A stretch of 64,000 nucleotides of DNA from Adiantum capillus-veneris. Taxonomy: Eukaryota > Streptophyta > Polypodiopsida > Polypodiales > Pteridaceae. Numbering within the stretch: the first letter of the stretch is position 1; each line of letters starts with the position of its first letter. The position numbers were made by a program, and so were the translations under genes. Below, one piece after another: positions 1 to 10,493 of this stretch. The notes beneath the pieces were generated by a model that worked only from the letters and a program-made list of their open reading frames with translations, did no database searches and was not told the DNA's origin. Location: positions 68,382,895-68,446,894 of the forward strand of contig CM043944.1 of NCBI GenBank assembly GCA_014529385.2, given 5' to 3'.

Positions 1-940
1 CGCTCCCCAAGTGGTGCGAGCTCCCTGCCTCTACTCGCGCTCTGGCTGCATCCTTTTGTTGCTTCCACTTGTCGGGATTCTCGCGCGCTGCTTTCTTCGC
101 ATTCTTCCAATCTTCTTTGGCCAGCCAATCTGGCCTATTCCACCCATTCTTGATTGCTTTTTGCACTTCGGAACGCTTGTGTTTGCAGTATTCGCGCATT
201 CGAATCTTCATCAGGTCTTCATTGAAGCGCTGATCCCGTGTTGGAACGGGAAACTCATCATGAAGTATGCTGATGACTCTGTTTTTTAAATCACTTGGTA
301 CTTCACTCCATTTGTTTAGTATATAGTGTCTAAACAGCTGAGAGCAAAGACCACGCATGCGCGAGATCACCTTCTTGCCGTCATCATCCATGATGATGCC
401 GCCGCTGATGTCGACGGAGTAAGGCAAGCCCTCTGGCCGGTGACGCGTGAACCTGGGTGTCCCGGCAGGGGTCTCTAGCGGCGTGTCGATGGGGGTACGG
501 ACGTCAGGTGTCTCCATCGGCGTCTGGGCGCCGAAGCGAGGAGTGTCGAGTGGGGTGGCTCCTGGCGGAGTAGGTAGAGGTGTGTAGCTTCTAGGAACAG
601 TCAACCGTGCAAAACCTGGCGTAGACGGCGATGCTGTGGCTGGTGTGGGGGCGGGCAAAGAAGGGGAGGGTAAAGAGCCTCGTCGAACACGAGGCGGTGT
701 GGAGGCATCGGTGGCGGAATCCCCACAACAACCGCCACCGCCACCACTAGAGCGCCGGTGTCTAGACGAGTGTGACGCTCGTCTCGTCGACGCCGAAGCT
801 TCGGAGCGCGCCGAATGCTCCGAAAGAGAGGGAGATGCGGATGGTGTAGGAACGCGCGATGATGCGCCAGAGCGATGACGCTCCACGTACCACTGTCTCT
901 GCTGCGGTGACAAAGAAGAAAGAAACTCCTCATCATCCAT
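1..940 (-). CDS. CACTA transposon second protein, Ptta/En/Spm-like, cut by window start
   Basis: An uninterrupted minus-strand frame starts at ATG 940 and is still open at position 1, so at least 313 residues are present and the C-terminus is missing. The N-terminal third is Ser/Arg-rich. Then comes a Thr/Pro-rich linker with repeated TP steps (TPLDTP, TPMETP, TPIDTP), then a hydrophilic helical part. Near the open end are WNRPDW, KEDWKNAKKAAREN and SSHHLGS, which resemble the W...K...R...H-GS pattern of plant En/Spm (Ptta) transposase-associated proteins (PF03004 type). In CACTA elements such a protein accompanies the tnp2 transposase and is thought to bind subterminal repeats. It lies downstream of the tnp2-like gene on the same strand, about 270 bp away. 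A possible splice acceptor (AATGCAG, read on the minus strand) just upstream of the ATG suggests an earlier exon. The family match is by motif and context only. Confidence 0.6.
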   Translation of the reverse strand, partial: MDDEEFLSSLSPQQRQWYVERHRSGASSRVPTPSASPSLSEHSARSEASASTRRASHSSRHRRSSGGGGGCCGDSATDASTPPRVRRGSLPSPSLPAPTPATASPSTPGFARLTVPRSYTPLPTPPGATPLDTPRFGAQTPMETPDVRTPIDTPLETPAGTPRFTRHRPEGLPYSVDISGGIIMDDDGKKVISRMRGLCSQLFRHYILNKWSEVPSDLKNRVISILHDEFPVPTRDQRFNEDLMKIRMREYCKHKRSEVQKAIKNGWNRPDWLAKEDWKNAKKAARENPDKWKQQKDAARARVEAGSSHHLGS

Positions 941-1212
941 ACCTGCATTAAACACACGAATATTTAAACTTAATATTGAATGAATAGAGTAGACAATGAC
1001 GCAAAGACCATTAAATACAATGACGTAATGACGCATATAAATACAATGACGCAATGAATCGAGTGATAGAAGAGGCAAGTCGAAAACTCAGAATTTTCAA
1101 TCAAAAGATGTGAGCGCGAGTAGAAAAGAGCGTTACACACCATGGAAGCTACTTAGAGAGCTAGAGCTTTTACAGCACGGAGCAAAATTGTTCAAATACA
1201 ATATTTGTGGCT

Positions 1213-3811
1213 TTAAGAGATCTCTCTCTCATCCTCGCATAACTCAGCATAACTTCCTATATCTATATAGAGCTCTCCGTTTAAACACATATCCTCTGTT
1301 TCATTTTGTAGCTCCTCTGCATGCATCCCATATAGAGTAGTAGCATCTTGATGCTCGTCTGGCACCACCGCAGCGGCTTCTGATTGAGCATCTTCTCTGA
1401 TCTCCTCCATTGATGTCGTTGTGATTGGCACATGGTAGCCTTCATACGTCCTTGCACTACGAGGGGCTACCTCTATGACGTACCACCAGTTTGATGTAGA
1501 CTTTGTAGGATGAAATACTACCTGCCAGAGCCACATAACTTACATGAGAGCCACATAACTTGTAAAAGGGGGATGTTAACTATTTATATACTTACTTGTT
1601 CACAATGCTCGGGTAGTACGAAAGTGTCTCTTAGGTCAGTCCATTTCTTAGTAGAATCCACCTCAAGAAAACCAGACTCTCCTCTACGCACAGTAGCGTT
1701 TCGACCCTCCATGATTATCTTGAACCATTGCACGTCGAACAAGTCGACAAAAAATCCTCTGTAATCGATCCTCAAAATCTCTTGCAGCGTGCCGAAGTAA
1801 GTGAGTTCCGCCACCACGGGATCTGCATCAGAGGAACATCGTCGACTAGACTGTTCAAATTTTGCCATGATTCCACAATCTTGAGTAAAACGCTTTTTGT
1901 CGATTCGTTCCACCCTAAAATGTCGACCTTTACACCATGCTGCTGTGTATGAATTATACTACAACGAACATAGATTATGAGTGGCTGTTCAAACGTTTAT
2001 AAATAAAGTCACTTGCTAGTCGTACATTGCAAACTTACCTTGGTCGCGCAACCCCGAGAGTACTCCCACTCTTCTTCAGTCACTTCGTCACCGCATTGTT
2101 GTGCGCTTTTCAATTGGTTGTGCAACCATCTTAAGCTCATGAAGGTTGGTAGGCTCTCCAGAACCGCTGGATAGTGCATCGGTGGTCGTCTTCCCCGTCT
2201 CCACTCGATTCGTGCCCTTTGTCACTCTTGCTTTGCATCCTCATATTGTGAAATCCACTTTTGCATCACTGGATTGTGAAGCATGCAAAATCGGTTGATT
2301 TTAGCCTCTAGATCTTCCGTCATCTTCTTCTCAACACCGAGATTGCCTTGTTTGAAGCCCTGCATGTATACACATGATAATAGATCAACTATGGGAAAAA
2401 ACAAGATTTACAGTGTCTGAGAGAGGAGTGTCAATAGATCACATGAGCATTCTGTTAGCCCGGGATAGTCATGCATGGTCCACATTAGAATACCTCTAAT
2501 CAAAGCATTCCGTCGTCCTGTGTGTCGGCTCATATCCACCACCTCTATGCCAATCCACAATTGTTGTAGCTCTTCCAATAGTGGACGAAGATACACATCC
2601 ATATTCCCCACTTTATATCGCCCTGGCACAATCAAGCTTAGCCATAGGTGCCCCTTCTTCGTAGTCAACCACGGGGGAATGTTGTAGTTGACGATGACAA
2701 CGGGCCATACACTGTAAGATGTTGATCTTTGACCAAATGGATTTACGCCATCCATAGCCAGGCCTAAGCGCAAATTTCGAGCTTCCCTGGCAAAATCCGA
2801 CCATGTTCCATCTATATGTTTCCAGGCTGCGCAATCTGCAGGAATTCGTAGCACACCATCCGAAGATTTATTCTCCTCATGCCATGATGCTAGGGCGGCC
2901 ATGGACTTACATTCGAAGAAATGCTTGATGCGAGGAAGCAAAGGAAAATGTCGCAAAACCTTTTGTGGAATTTTTGTCCCGTGGAGATCTACTCGATATC
3001 TTTCGGAATCACATTTCGGACACTTCTCCATGTCTGTGTATTCCCCTCTGAAAAGAATGCAGTCATTAGGACAAGCGTGGATAGAATTGTAATCCATCCC
3101 CAAGTTTCGCAAAATCTTTCTTGCTTCATCTCGGGAATCTGGCATCACATTGTCAGCTGGTAGAATGTGCTCTTTCAGCAATCTACACAACATAAAAATA
3201 TGATACAGTCGTGTAAAAATCTATCAGATCATTATACATTTAGAGTTCTATTAAAGTAAACTAATTGTAATAGATCACCTGAAAAGCGCTGTGACGCTAG
3301 TGTCACTCCATCCAAACTTTGCCTGCATGTTGAGAAGAACCAGGAGTGCTTTCAATCTAGACATACGTGCTCCATTATACAATGATGTATCGGCTTCACT
3401 TTTCATATCATCATAGATAAGCCTTTCTGAATCCATGATCGTCTCGATCATTTCATCAATCTCGGGCTCAAACATTGCCTCGTTGGGAATGTGCTCTGCA
3501 TGATCATCCCCCGAGCTGTCAGAGGCTACATCTTGTGGCCTCACATATGCTGCTTGACCAAAGCGCCTGCGAATACGTCTATTGGGTTGCAAGATTGCTG
3601 CTTGTTGGCCAGCGTCAGAGTCCGACGAGTTATAATTGGCAACAACTCGATCTATAATAGATGGATCGAACTCGCCAAATTCGCGAACGTGCTGCAAAGA
3701 AACACGTCTAGTCCGTCGCACAGCATGCTTGCATTGATTACAAGGACATAAGACCCTCGTTGAGAGATAGGTGTTTCGGTTGGACGGTCCCACATCCTCG
3801 TCGCTACTCAT
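1213..3811 (-). pseudogene. tnp2-like CACTA transposase gene with introns, internally reduced
   Basis: Minus-strand multi-exon gene. Exon 1 (3811-3279) has the transposase-associated domain: CPCNQCKH, then LYNGARMSRLKALLVLLNM and KFGWSDTSVTALF. A 96-bp intron (3278-3183, GT...TGTAG) joins it in frame to exon 2 (3182-2408). Exon 2 is the front of Transposase_21 (tnp2): CPNDCILFRGEY, CPKCDSERY, RHFPLLPRIKHFF, LAMDGVNPFGQ, WPVVIVNYNIPPW. After DYPGLTECS the expected second half of the transposase domain is absent. A further block (2404-about 2050) has an in-frame TGA at 2222. From about 1920 comes a DUF4216 module (TYFGTLQEILRIDY, WFKIIMEGRN), split by a 74-bp intron (1595-1522) and ending with FHPTKSTSNWWYVIEV. 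Tnp2 normally catalyses CACTA excision. With this gap and stop it is probably inactive, unless unrecognised introns hide the rest. Start chosen as the first ATG before the conserved block. Confidence 0.75.
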
Positions 3812-3876
3812 AATGAGGATAAAAAACTTATAACCTGGACAACAAATTTAATATTCTATTGGCATTCTTCGTCTTA

Positions 3877-3879
<3 letters not shown>

Positions 3880-3909
<30 letters not shown>

Positions 3910-5193
3910 ACCTCACATTCTCTAGTCATGTCCAATCCCCGCACACCTCGGTCTAGAGGTGCACGGAGATCAGAACCACCGGGTTATAATCTCGTCTTTA
4001 TTGGTCAATACCTATATTTGTGGGTACAAGAAATCTAGACACCCACGTCTACATGATACTGCATGTAGTGGACAAAATCCCTTTGCCTCTTCTCTAGCTG
4101 TAGCACTTCACTTCATCTTAACATCTTTTCACAGTAGATCTTTTCACTGTTCGTCTAACTCTAAACCCTAAACCGTAAGTAATTCTTGCGTGGACTCGAT
4201 CTAACGTAAATAAGCGTAAATCTAAATAAACGTAAATCTAACTAAAAATAAAGCTAAATCTAATTTAACGTAAGTCTAATGACTAGAGGTTGTCTAGATG
4301 GTCATTGTGTCGGGGATGTAGTGACTCTTGCCGCCTGAAGATCCACCTTCTTCCCTATCTTCTGAAGACATTTCACCAGTACTTTTGGATCGACGGAGCC
4401 CACCATGAGTGAAGGCAGCAATACCCTATATTCCATTGAGGGCTTTCTTCACCCGCTTCATGCAGGCATCGCAGTCTATGGAGACCCGCATCTAATCTAA
4501 TATAACGTAAATCTAAATCTAGCTTAAATAAACGTAAATCTAGTTAAAAATAAACCTAAATCTAATTTAATGTAAATCTACATATAACCTAATCTTTAAC
4601 GTCTTTTAAGATAGTTTCCTACGACGTTGTAACTCTCTTCTTCCTGTGTGTGTGCGCGTGTGTGGATGTGTGTGCCAATAAAAAGAGATAAATGGTATAA
4701 CCTTTCTATCACCCATGCCAAGTATGATAGATTGATTATGCCATTTCTCTCTTGAATAATAGGTCTTCAGTTCAACTCCTCGTCGGCTAGATCTTTAGGT
4801 CTTTTAATTTTAAGTAGTTTCCTACGACGCTCCCTTAGTTTCTCTTTCTTTCTCTCTCAATGTGTGTGCGTTTTTTTGGATCGTATGCATGTTTTCTTTC
4901 TCTTTTCCTCTCTCAATGTGTGCGTTTTTTGTTTATGCATGTTCTCTCTCTCTTTTCCTCTCTCAATGCGTGCGTTTTTTGTTTATGCATGCTCTCTCTC
5001 TCTTTTTCTCTCTCAATGTGTGTGTGCATTCTTTGTTTATGTATGTGTGTGCGTTTTTGCACTCTCTCTCTCTCTCTCTCTCTCTCAAAAACACTATGTG
5101 TGTGTGTGAGAGAGAGAGAGAGGGAGAGAGAAAGAGGGGAAGGGAACATGAGAATGAGGAGAGGGAAGGAGCATACCTGGCTCTCCTTCCTCT

Positions 5194-5234
<41 letters not shown>

Positions 5235-5300
5235 TGTGTGTGTGTAAAAGAAAAAGAGAGAGAGAGAGAGAGAGAGAGTGAGGGAGAGCGTTACCTGCTC
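3880..5300. repeat. Non-coding leader of the CACTA element: CT/GT/GA microsatellites and CGTAAATCTAA repeats
   Basis: A (CT)n tract lies at about 3882-3907. Degenerate CGTAAATCTAAATAAA repeats occur twice (about 4190-4285 and 4490-4590). CT-rich tandem units with TGTGTGCGTTTTTTGTTTATGCATG recur four times at 4858-5060. (CT)n, (GT)n and (GA)n tracts run from 5060 to 5280. The long frames here (for example 4860-5309) are low-complexity translations and not genes. Confidence 0.8.
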
Positions 5301-5379
5301 TTTGCTTGAGGGCGTCGAAAAACTCAGATCTGAGATCTGAGTTTTTGGGCGCGCTCGGTTATTTTTTTTACCCCAGCTG

Positions 5380-5523
5380 GCGTCGCTATGAGCGTCGCAA
5401 ATTTCTTTGTAAATTTGCGACGCTCATAGCGACGCTTATAGCGACGCTCATAGCGACGCCGGGAATTTTTTTTTTTGAGCGTCGCTGTGTGAGCGTCGCT
5501 AATGTGAAGAGCCTCTTGTAGTG
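5380..5523 (-). repeat. CACTA terminal and subterminal repeats with 25-bp hairpin
   Basis: The terminus CACTACAAGAGG (minus strand, 5523-5512) is followed by several direct and inverted copies of GCGACGCT(C/T)A. The segment 5380-5404 is an exact inverted repeat of 5411-5435 with a 6-bp loop. Further AGCGACGC units follow to 5460, and two more lie at 5479-5500. Such subterminal motifs are the usual binding sites for the second CACTA protein. That role is inferred here. Confidence 0.8.
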
Positions 5524-7271
5524 TAGCGATATTGTGATCTCGAAGAAGGTAGAGGTCCACATATATCAGTATGAACAAGATCCAAGATGTCATGAGAATG
5601 AGTTGTATTTGAAAGAGGAAAGGGTTTACGATTGTGTTTCCCAAGAGCACAAAATTCACAAATTCCCATATGGGGATGGGCTTTAAGATCCATGCCATGA
5701 ACAAGATCACGACGTTGAAGATCAAGGAGTTTTGAGAAATCAGCATGAACAAAACGGTGATGCCATACTTTGCAATCATGATCACCGGGAGCAGTGACAA
5801 TATTTGGTACAGCATCGTTGAGAGAGAGTTCAAATAAATTACCATTTCGAGGAGCAGTGGCTATAGTCTGTCCATCTTTCTCAATTCGGCATTTGGTATA
5901 ATCAAATCCAACAAACAGACCAAGATCAACAAGTCTAGCAACTGAAAGAAGATTACGTTGAAGATCTGGTACATGTAATACTCCTTGCAAAATTCGAGTG
6001 GAAGAAGATAAGGTACCAAGATATAAGTCTCCAATACCCTTTACTTGACAAGTAGTATCATCAGCAAGATAAACAACACGTTGAACTGGCAGTGGATGAT
6101 AGTTATGGAGCCACTTAGACTGATATGTCATATTTCCTATAGCACCAGAATCGACAATAAAAAGTGATCCATCATGTACATGAAGTATTCTGTCTGGAGC
6201 AACTGAACATAGGACGCAGCTTGTTTCTGGTACAATGTTGTTTCAATGTTCAGTAGCATATGCTCTATTCCGATCTGTGTCGAATCGGCGCTTATAGCAC
6301 ATATGAGTGGGATGATCAGATCGTCCACAATATTCACAAGAAGAAGAAGAAGAGTCTCTAGATAAACGTGGTTGTTTTGTGGTAATATTGTGTTCTTCAT
6401 CATATTGACGTGCCCAACAATCATCTTCAGTATGGCCATTTCTGTTGTAGTAAGAACATTGCTTATTAGGAAATTTGAGATGAGAGAAAATATTACCGCG
6501 ACGGCCACCTCTGCGATTTCCTCGTTGAAATGGACGCCTTCAAGCATAAAAAGTACGTTCCATCTGTTGTGACTCAGTCTCCTCTTGTGAAATCATAGCT
6601 GTATCGTGACCAGCATTCCGACGTTCTTGACGTTGAGAGTATTCAATTAAAGACATGCAAGCTTGGTCGAAATCAAGACCATCTTTATTAGAGAGAATAG
6701 TAACAATGTTATCATAAGAAGAGTCCTTCACCGTACCAAGGAGAAGTGTAATCAGTTGCTTTTGTGGAACAGGATCACCGGCAGCAGCAAGTTGATTAAT
6801 AATAGATTTGAAAGACTCAATATGTTCCGTCATGGCAGTACCAACTTCATATTGTAACTTGTTAAACAACCCTCTCAAATAAAGTATTTCTGTAACAGAT
6901 TTCTTCTGAAAGTTTGCAATAAGGTACTTCCATACGTCATGGGAAGTAGGCAGTTCATACATATCAAGCAAAAGGGAATCAGTAAGAGCAGAAAGAATAT
7001 ACCGACGAGCTGCTTTATCACGTCGTTGCAAATCCGTATAGGCAACATTTCAATCTTCAAATATAGGTCCTTCAGTGATAAGCACGTTATCATTATCAGT
7101 ATCAACAGGCTAAGGTGGACAAACACGATTTCCAAGAACAACATCGGAGAGTTCATCGCCTTCAAGAATTAACAACATCTTTGCTTTCCAGCCTGGAAAT
7201 CCTTGACCTTGGAAAGGAGGAACAGAACGTTGGCCAGAAGGAAAGCCGTTGACGAGAATATTCATAGCCAT
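5524..7271 (-). pseudogene. Copia-1 gag-pol, broken
   Basis: The frame starts at ATG 7271 (MAMNILVNGFPSGQRSVPPF; FPGWKAKMLLILEG is the usual gag N-terminal motif). The UBN2-type gag core follows (about 7031-6540: ARRYILSALTDSLL, VWKYLIANFQKKSV, LYLRGLFNKLQYEVG). Two zinc-knuckle motifs follow: the first is damaged (CSYYNRNGHTEDDC, second Cys now Tyr) and the second is complete (CEYCGRSDHPTHMC). The protease motif is FIVDSGAIGNMT. The GAG-pre-integrase block (VWHHRFVHADFSKLL, CEFCALGKHNRKPF) and the integrase start LVHTDICGPLPSSRSQY end at the CACTA insertion. In-frame stops occur at several places (near 7115, 7052, 6542 and 6240). All fit C-to-T or G-to-A changes such as CGA to TGA. The protein cannot be made from this copy. 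Confidence 0.85.
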
Positions 7272-7791
7272 ATCTTGTTGCGAGAAGACGTATAAGATAA
7301 GATCGCACAATCTGCACACCATATATGGTGAAGGCCGCAGTTGAGAATGAGAGAGATGTGAGTACTGCGTTCTGTCAACGATAAACGTAAGAAGGATGCT
7401 CAAGGAACGTCCAAAGATGTGAGAGACGTCACCCAAAAAAAGACAGGGTAAAGGAGACGTTAATAATAAACGAGTCCTCAAAATAGAGTGGCGTGAGACG
7501 CAAGATTGACGACCACAATACGAATAGCAAAAAGCTAAATCTTCTCGAAAAAGTTAACGCCAAAATAAGAAAAACGATCGCGGACGCTTCACGAAGAAGT
7601 AGGACGAAGAAAGCTGCGTCAAGCTCTATTGCAGTAAAAACAGCATAACTTTCTGCTGCAAACTCCGATTGACGCAAACCTAGAACTCAAATCGAAGAGC
7701 TCGAGGAGACGAACAAGTTTTTGAATCTTACATGCGAATCGCATACACATACTGTTGTCACCATGAATTGAATCGGCGCGTGATTGTTACC

Positions 7792-7803
7792 GCTCTGATA
7801 CCA
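7792..7803 (-). promoter_or_regulatory. Primer-binding site of copia-1 (initiator tRNA-Met type)
   Basis: The minus-strand sequence TGGTATCAGAGC is the standard 12-nt match to the 3' end of plant initiator tRNA-Met, used to prime minus-strand DNA synthesis in copia elements. It abuts the LTR end with no spacer. Confidence 0.85.
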
Positions 7804-7946
7804 TGTTGAGATGTAGAGAGAAAGAGAGAGAGACGAGACAAGAGACACACCATATACGCTCCCAAATACTGATTCATATTGAGGACAAGATACAAATATA
7901 TAGGTGAGACCAAGTTCAGTAGAGTGAGCCATATATATCTCCAACA
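7804..7946 (-). repeat. 5' LTR of copia-1 (about 142 bp)
   Basis: On the minus strand the LTR begins TGTTGGAGATATATATGG at 7946 and ends CATCTCAACA at 7804, directly next to the primer-binding site. It has TG...CA ends and contains a CT-rich stretch. At about 142 bp it is far shorter than typical plant copia LTRs. The assignment rests on terminal dinucleotides, the adjacent PBS and a related sequence at 12150-12345. The partner LTR is not in the window. Confidence 0.7.
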
Positions 7947-8252
7947 AAAACAAAAAGAGAGAGAGGGAGAGAGAAAGAGAGAGAAAGAAAACAAAGAGAG
8001 AGAGAGAGAGAGGGGGGGGGGAGAAAGCAAAGAGAGAGAGACAAAGATCGATAAAAAAAATATAGAAAATAAGAAATGAAATGTTATATTAAACGTCTTC
8101 AAAATTTCAGAATGATTTATGAGACCAGGCCGATAAAGTCCTTGTGGATCGAATTGTCCAAGAAAATAGTGCATTGGTTGGTGAAGAGCTTCGTCAATGT
8201 ATGTCTTTGTAAATAGACGTACTATGACATGTCTAGATAAAGAGAGAGGGAA

Positions 8253-8295
<43 letters not shown>
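7947..8295. repeat. GA-rich simple sequence beside copia-1
   Basis: (GA)n tracts occupy 7956-8042, with a run of eight or more G at about 8012, and (GA)n again at about 8252-8294. The sequence between (8043-8250) shows no recognisable gene. Confidence 0.75.
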
Positions 8296-10132
8296 ATAGG
8301 TTTAAGATTTGGTTTTTATATTTAAGTTAGTGTTTAGGTTTAGATTTAATATTAGAGCTTCGGGCTTAGGTTTAGGGTTAGATTTAGGGTTTAATTCAAG
8401 ATTTAAGGTTAAGAGTTGAAGAAGAGGCCCAACCATCTGTGTCTTTTTTGTAGAGCTTAAAGGTGTTTGAAGCTAATTAGCTTTGGAATGTACAAAGGGT
8501 AGGCAACAACACTAGCTGTTGAAAGGGTTCTCCATCTATTGAGCTTGAGTGATGATGCATGGTTTTTAGGACCCCTTCTGAAGATGCAATAAAGGCACAG
8601 TCAGTTGTTGAGGAGATTAGGATACTCTAGTCCAAGGGATCTCGAAAGAGAAGAAAAATCTACTTCACAAGCACCAAAGAGTAAAAAGTGCCATGGACAG
8701 AAGATACGTGGGAACGAGCTCTTATGCATGCCTACAACCTATATCTTACAGAATAGCCCATTCTAGGTGTGAATTTCTAGTGAAATTTACACGAGGATGT
8801 TCGTGTGGACTCACAGCACAGCATACTCCGTTTTCACTTTTTTACCGACAGTAAATATTTTTTACCACAGTAAATATTTTTCACCTACATGGTAAATACA
8901 AATCACTTTTTACCTACAGTAACTTTTTTTACCCATGGTAAATATTTTTTACTGCACCATAAGTATTTGGTAGGTAACAGTTCACTGTTACTAGAAGCAG
9001 TGATTGGGCATCAACAATGCAGTTACAGAAGGAGAAAAGGGGAAAATCTTATGGTAAAGGTGAGTCAACAGGGATAAAGACTTTTGAGTTGAAAAGAGAC
9101 ATGCTGATTGTTTCAAAGAACACATGTCAAAAGAAGCCATGGTTGAGGATTTTTTGAGAATTTGATATTCAAGAGGACCCAGCAGGTCCCCCCCTGACAT
9201 GTGCAGAACCTCCAGTTTCAACAGCCACCTACCTGCTCTTAAATGCTGGTCAAGGCCTTATCCCCATGTGTCACAATCAAAAAAATCAGCATTTACCCTC
9301 CCCTCTCACATCACTCTAGAGAATATCTTGATGGTGACATATCAGGTGATCTCAATCAGTTGACCACCCTAAGCAAAAAGTAACCCCAATCAGCGGATTT
9401 AAGCATGTTTATCCCTAATCCTAAACCCTCTCAGAAACCTATATAACGAGGCCTTCTCTCACTCAAAACCACAACACTTCACCCCCTTCACCAAGCAATG
9501 AAGCTATGACGACATTGCTCACAACGAGGAGCTATGGATGGAGCTCTACTCTCTCTCCCTCTCTCTCTCTCCCTCTAGTATGCTACATTACTAGCCCTAA
9601 AACCTAAATAAGGAGTCTTCTCTCATGCTCCATGGCCACCATCCTCGCCATCATTCTCTAAGGTATTGATGTGTTGCTAGTAGGATCATACCTACTTGCT
9701 GGGTTGATTGTTTTTGACAAGGGATTTTGCCATCCTTCGCTTGCTTCTCTATGTCCTTGTTATGTATGATCAGATGCCGTTGTATTGTTAAGCTGATGTC
9801 TTGTGTATATATATGCTACATAAGGTCCCTAAGCTTCGTTTCTATGTGTTTTGCCATATGTTTTGATGCCATCATAATGCCAGAAGTCTCACTTGCCTAT
9901 GTGCACTATGTGTGAGGTCCCTAAACCTCTTAATTTAGGGTGGTGCCCCCTTTGTTTTGTTCTTTGCTTGTTTGCATGAGGCGTGGTTTGTGGAGTGTGC
10001 ATGAGTACAGAGGCCACCCGATTGCACTGCTCTTTTTCCCACTCTCAAGTGATAGAAGAGAAAGTGGATTACTCAGTCACAACGTATCAAGTTGGCTTGT
10101 GTGTGAGTGTGTGTGTGTGTGTGCGCGCGCAC

Positions 10133-10166
<34 letters not shown>

Positions 10167-10194
10167 ACTTTGGTGTTGAGTAGAAACTAGAGCA
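8296..10194. other. No recognisable gene; degenerate telomere-like and TTTTTTACC repeats
   Basis: At 8300-8410 there are interspersed TTTAGG/TTTAGGG units, a decayed plant-telomere-like tract. At 8830-8965, units of TTTTTTACC...ACAGTAAATA recur about five times with imperfect dyads. The remainder (8410-8830 and 8965-10100) has only short frames without family resemblance. (GT)n and (GA)n tracts lie at about 10101-10165. Confidence 0.6.
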
Positions 10195-10439
10195 ACTGTG
10201 AATGGCTACAATTGAACAAGAGGCAAAGGGGTTTTTTCCACTACATGCATTGTCATGAAGACGTGGGTGTGTAGATTTTTCATACCCACAAATATAGGCA
10301 TTGACAAATAAAGACGACATTAAAACTTGGTGGTTTTGTTCTCCGTGAACCTCTACACCAAGGTGTGTGGAGATCGGACATCGCTAGAGAATTTGAGATA
10401 GTTTCCAATGTGATCTATGGTTTCTTGATTGTGAGGGAG

Positions 10440-10493
<54 letters not shown>

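Larger units (their letters stand above)
1..5523 (-). mobile_element. CACTA (En/Spm) DNA transposon, left part of element beyond window
   Basis: Read on the minus strand, the element starts at 5523 with CACTACAAGAGG, the hallmark terminus of CACTA elements. Behind it lie subterminal repeats of AGCGTCGCT/AGCGACGCT type (5380-5500), a long simple-sequence region (3880-5290), the tnp2-like gene and the Ptta-like gene. The other terminus is beyond position 1, so the element exceeds 5.5 kb. It interrupts the integrase region of a minus-strand copia element that resumes at 5524. The 3-bp duplication expected for CACTA would be TAG (5524-5526) but cannot be confirmed without the other end. Confidence 0.85.
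5524..7946 (-). mobile_element. Copia-1: Ty1/copia retrotransposon fragment with short LTR, interrupted by the CACTA element
   Basis: Read on the minus strand: LTR (7946-7804), primer-binding site (7803-7792), leader, gag, zinc knuckles, protease, GAG-pre-integrase and the start of integrase. The sequence is then cut at 5524 by the CACTA terminus. The rest of the element (integrase, reverse transcriptase, RNase H, second LTR) should lie beyond the far end of the CACTA element, outside the window. The order gag-PR-INT is that of the Ty1/copia superfamily. Confidence 0.85.

Noticed and set aside
601-957. 118-codon minus-strand frame MCLMQVWMMRSFF...
   Set aside because: Out-of-frame shadow; the neighbouring frame from ATG 940 is longer, open to the window edge and carries family motifs.
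1110-1340. Plus-strand frame opposite the CACTA genes
   Set aside because: Shadow of the tnp2-like gene end and intergenic sequence on the opposite strand.
4860-5309. 149-codon plus-strand frame
   Set aside because: Translation of CT/GT/GA microsatellites; all three frames are equally open and of low complexity.
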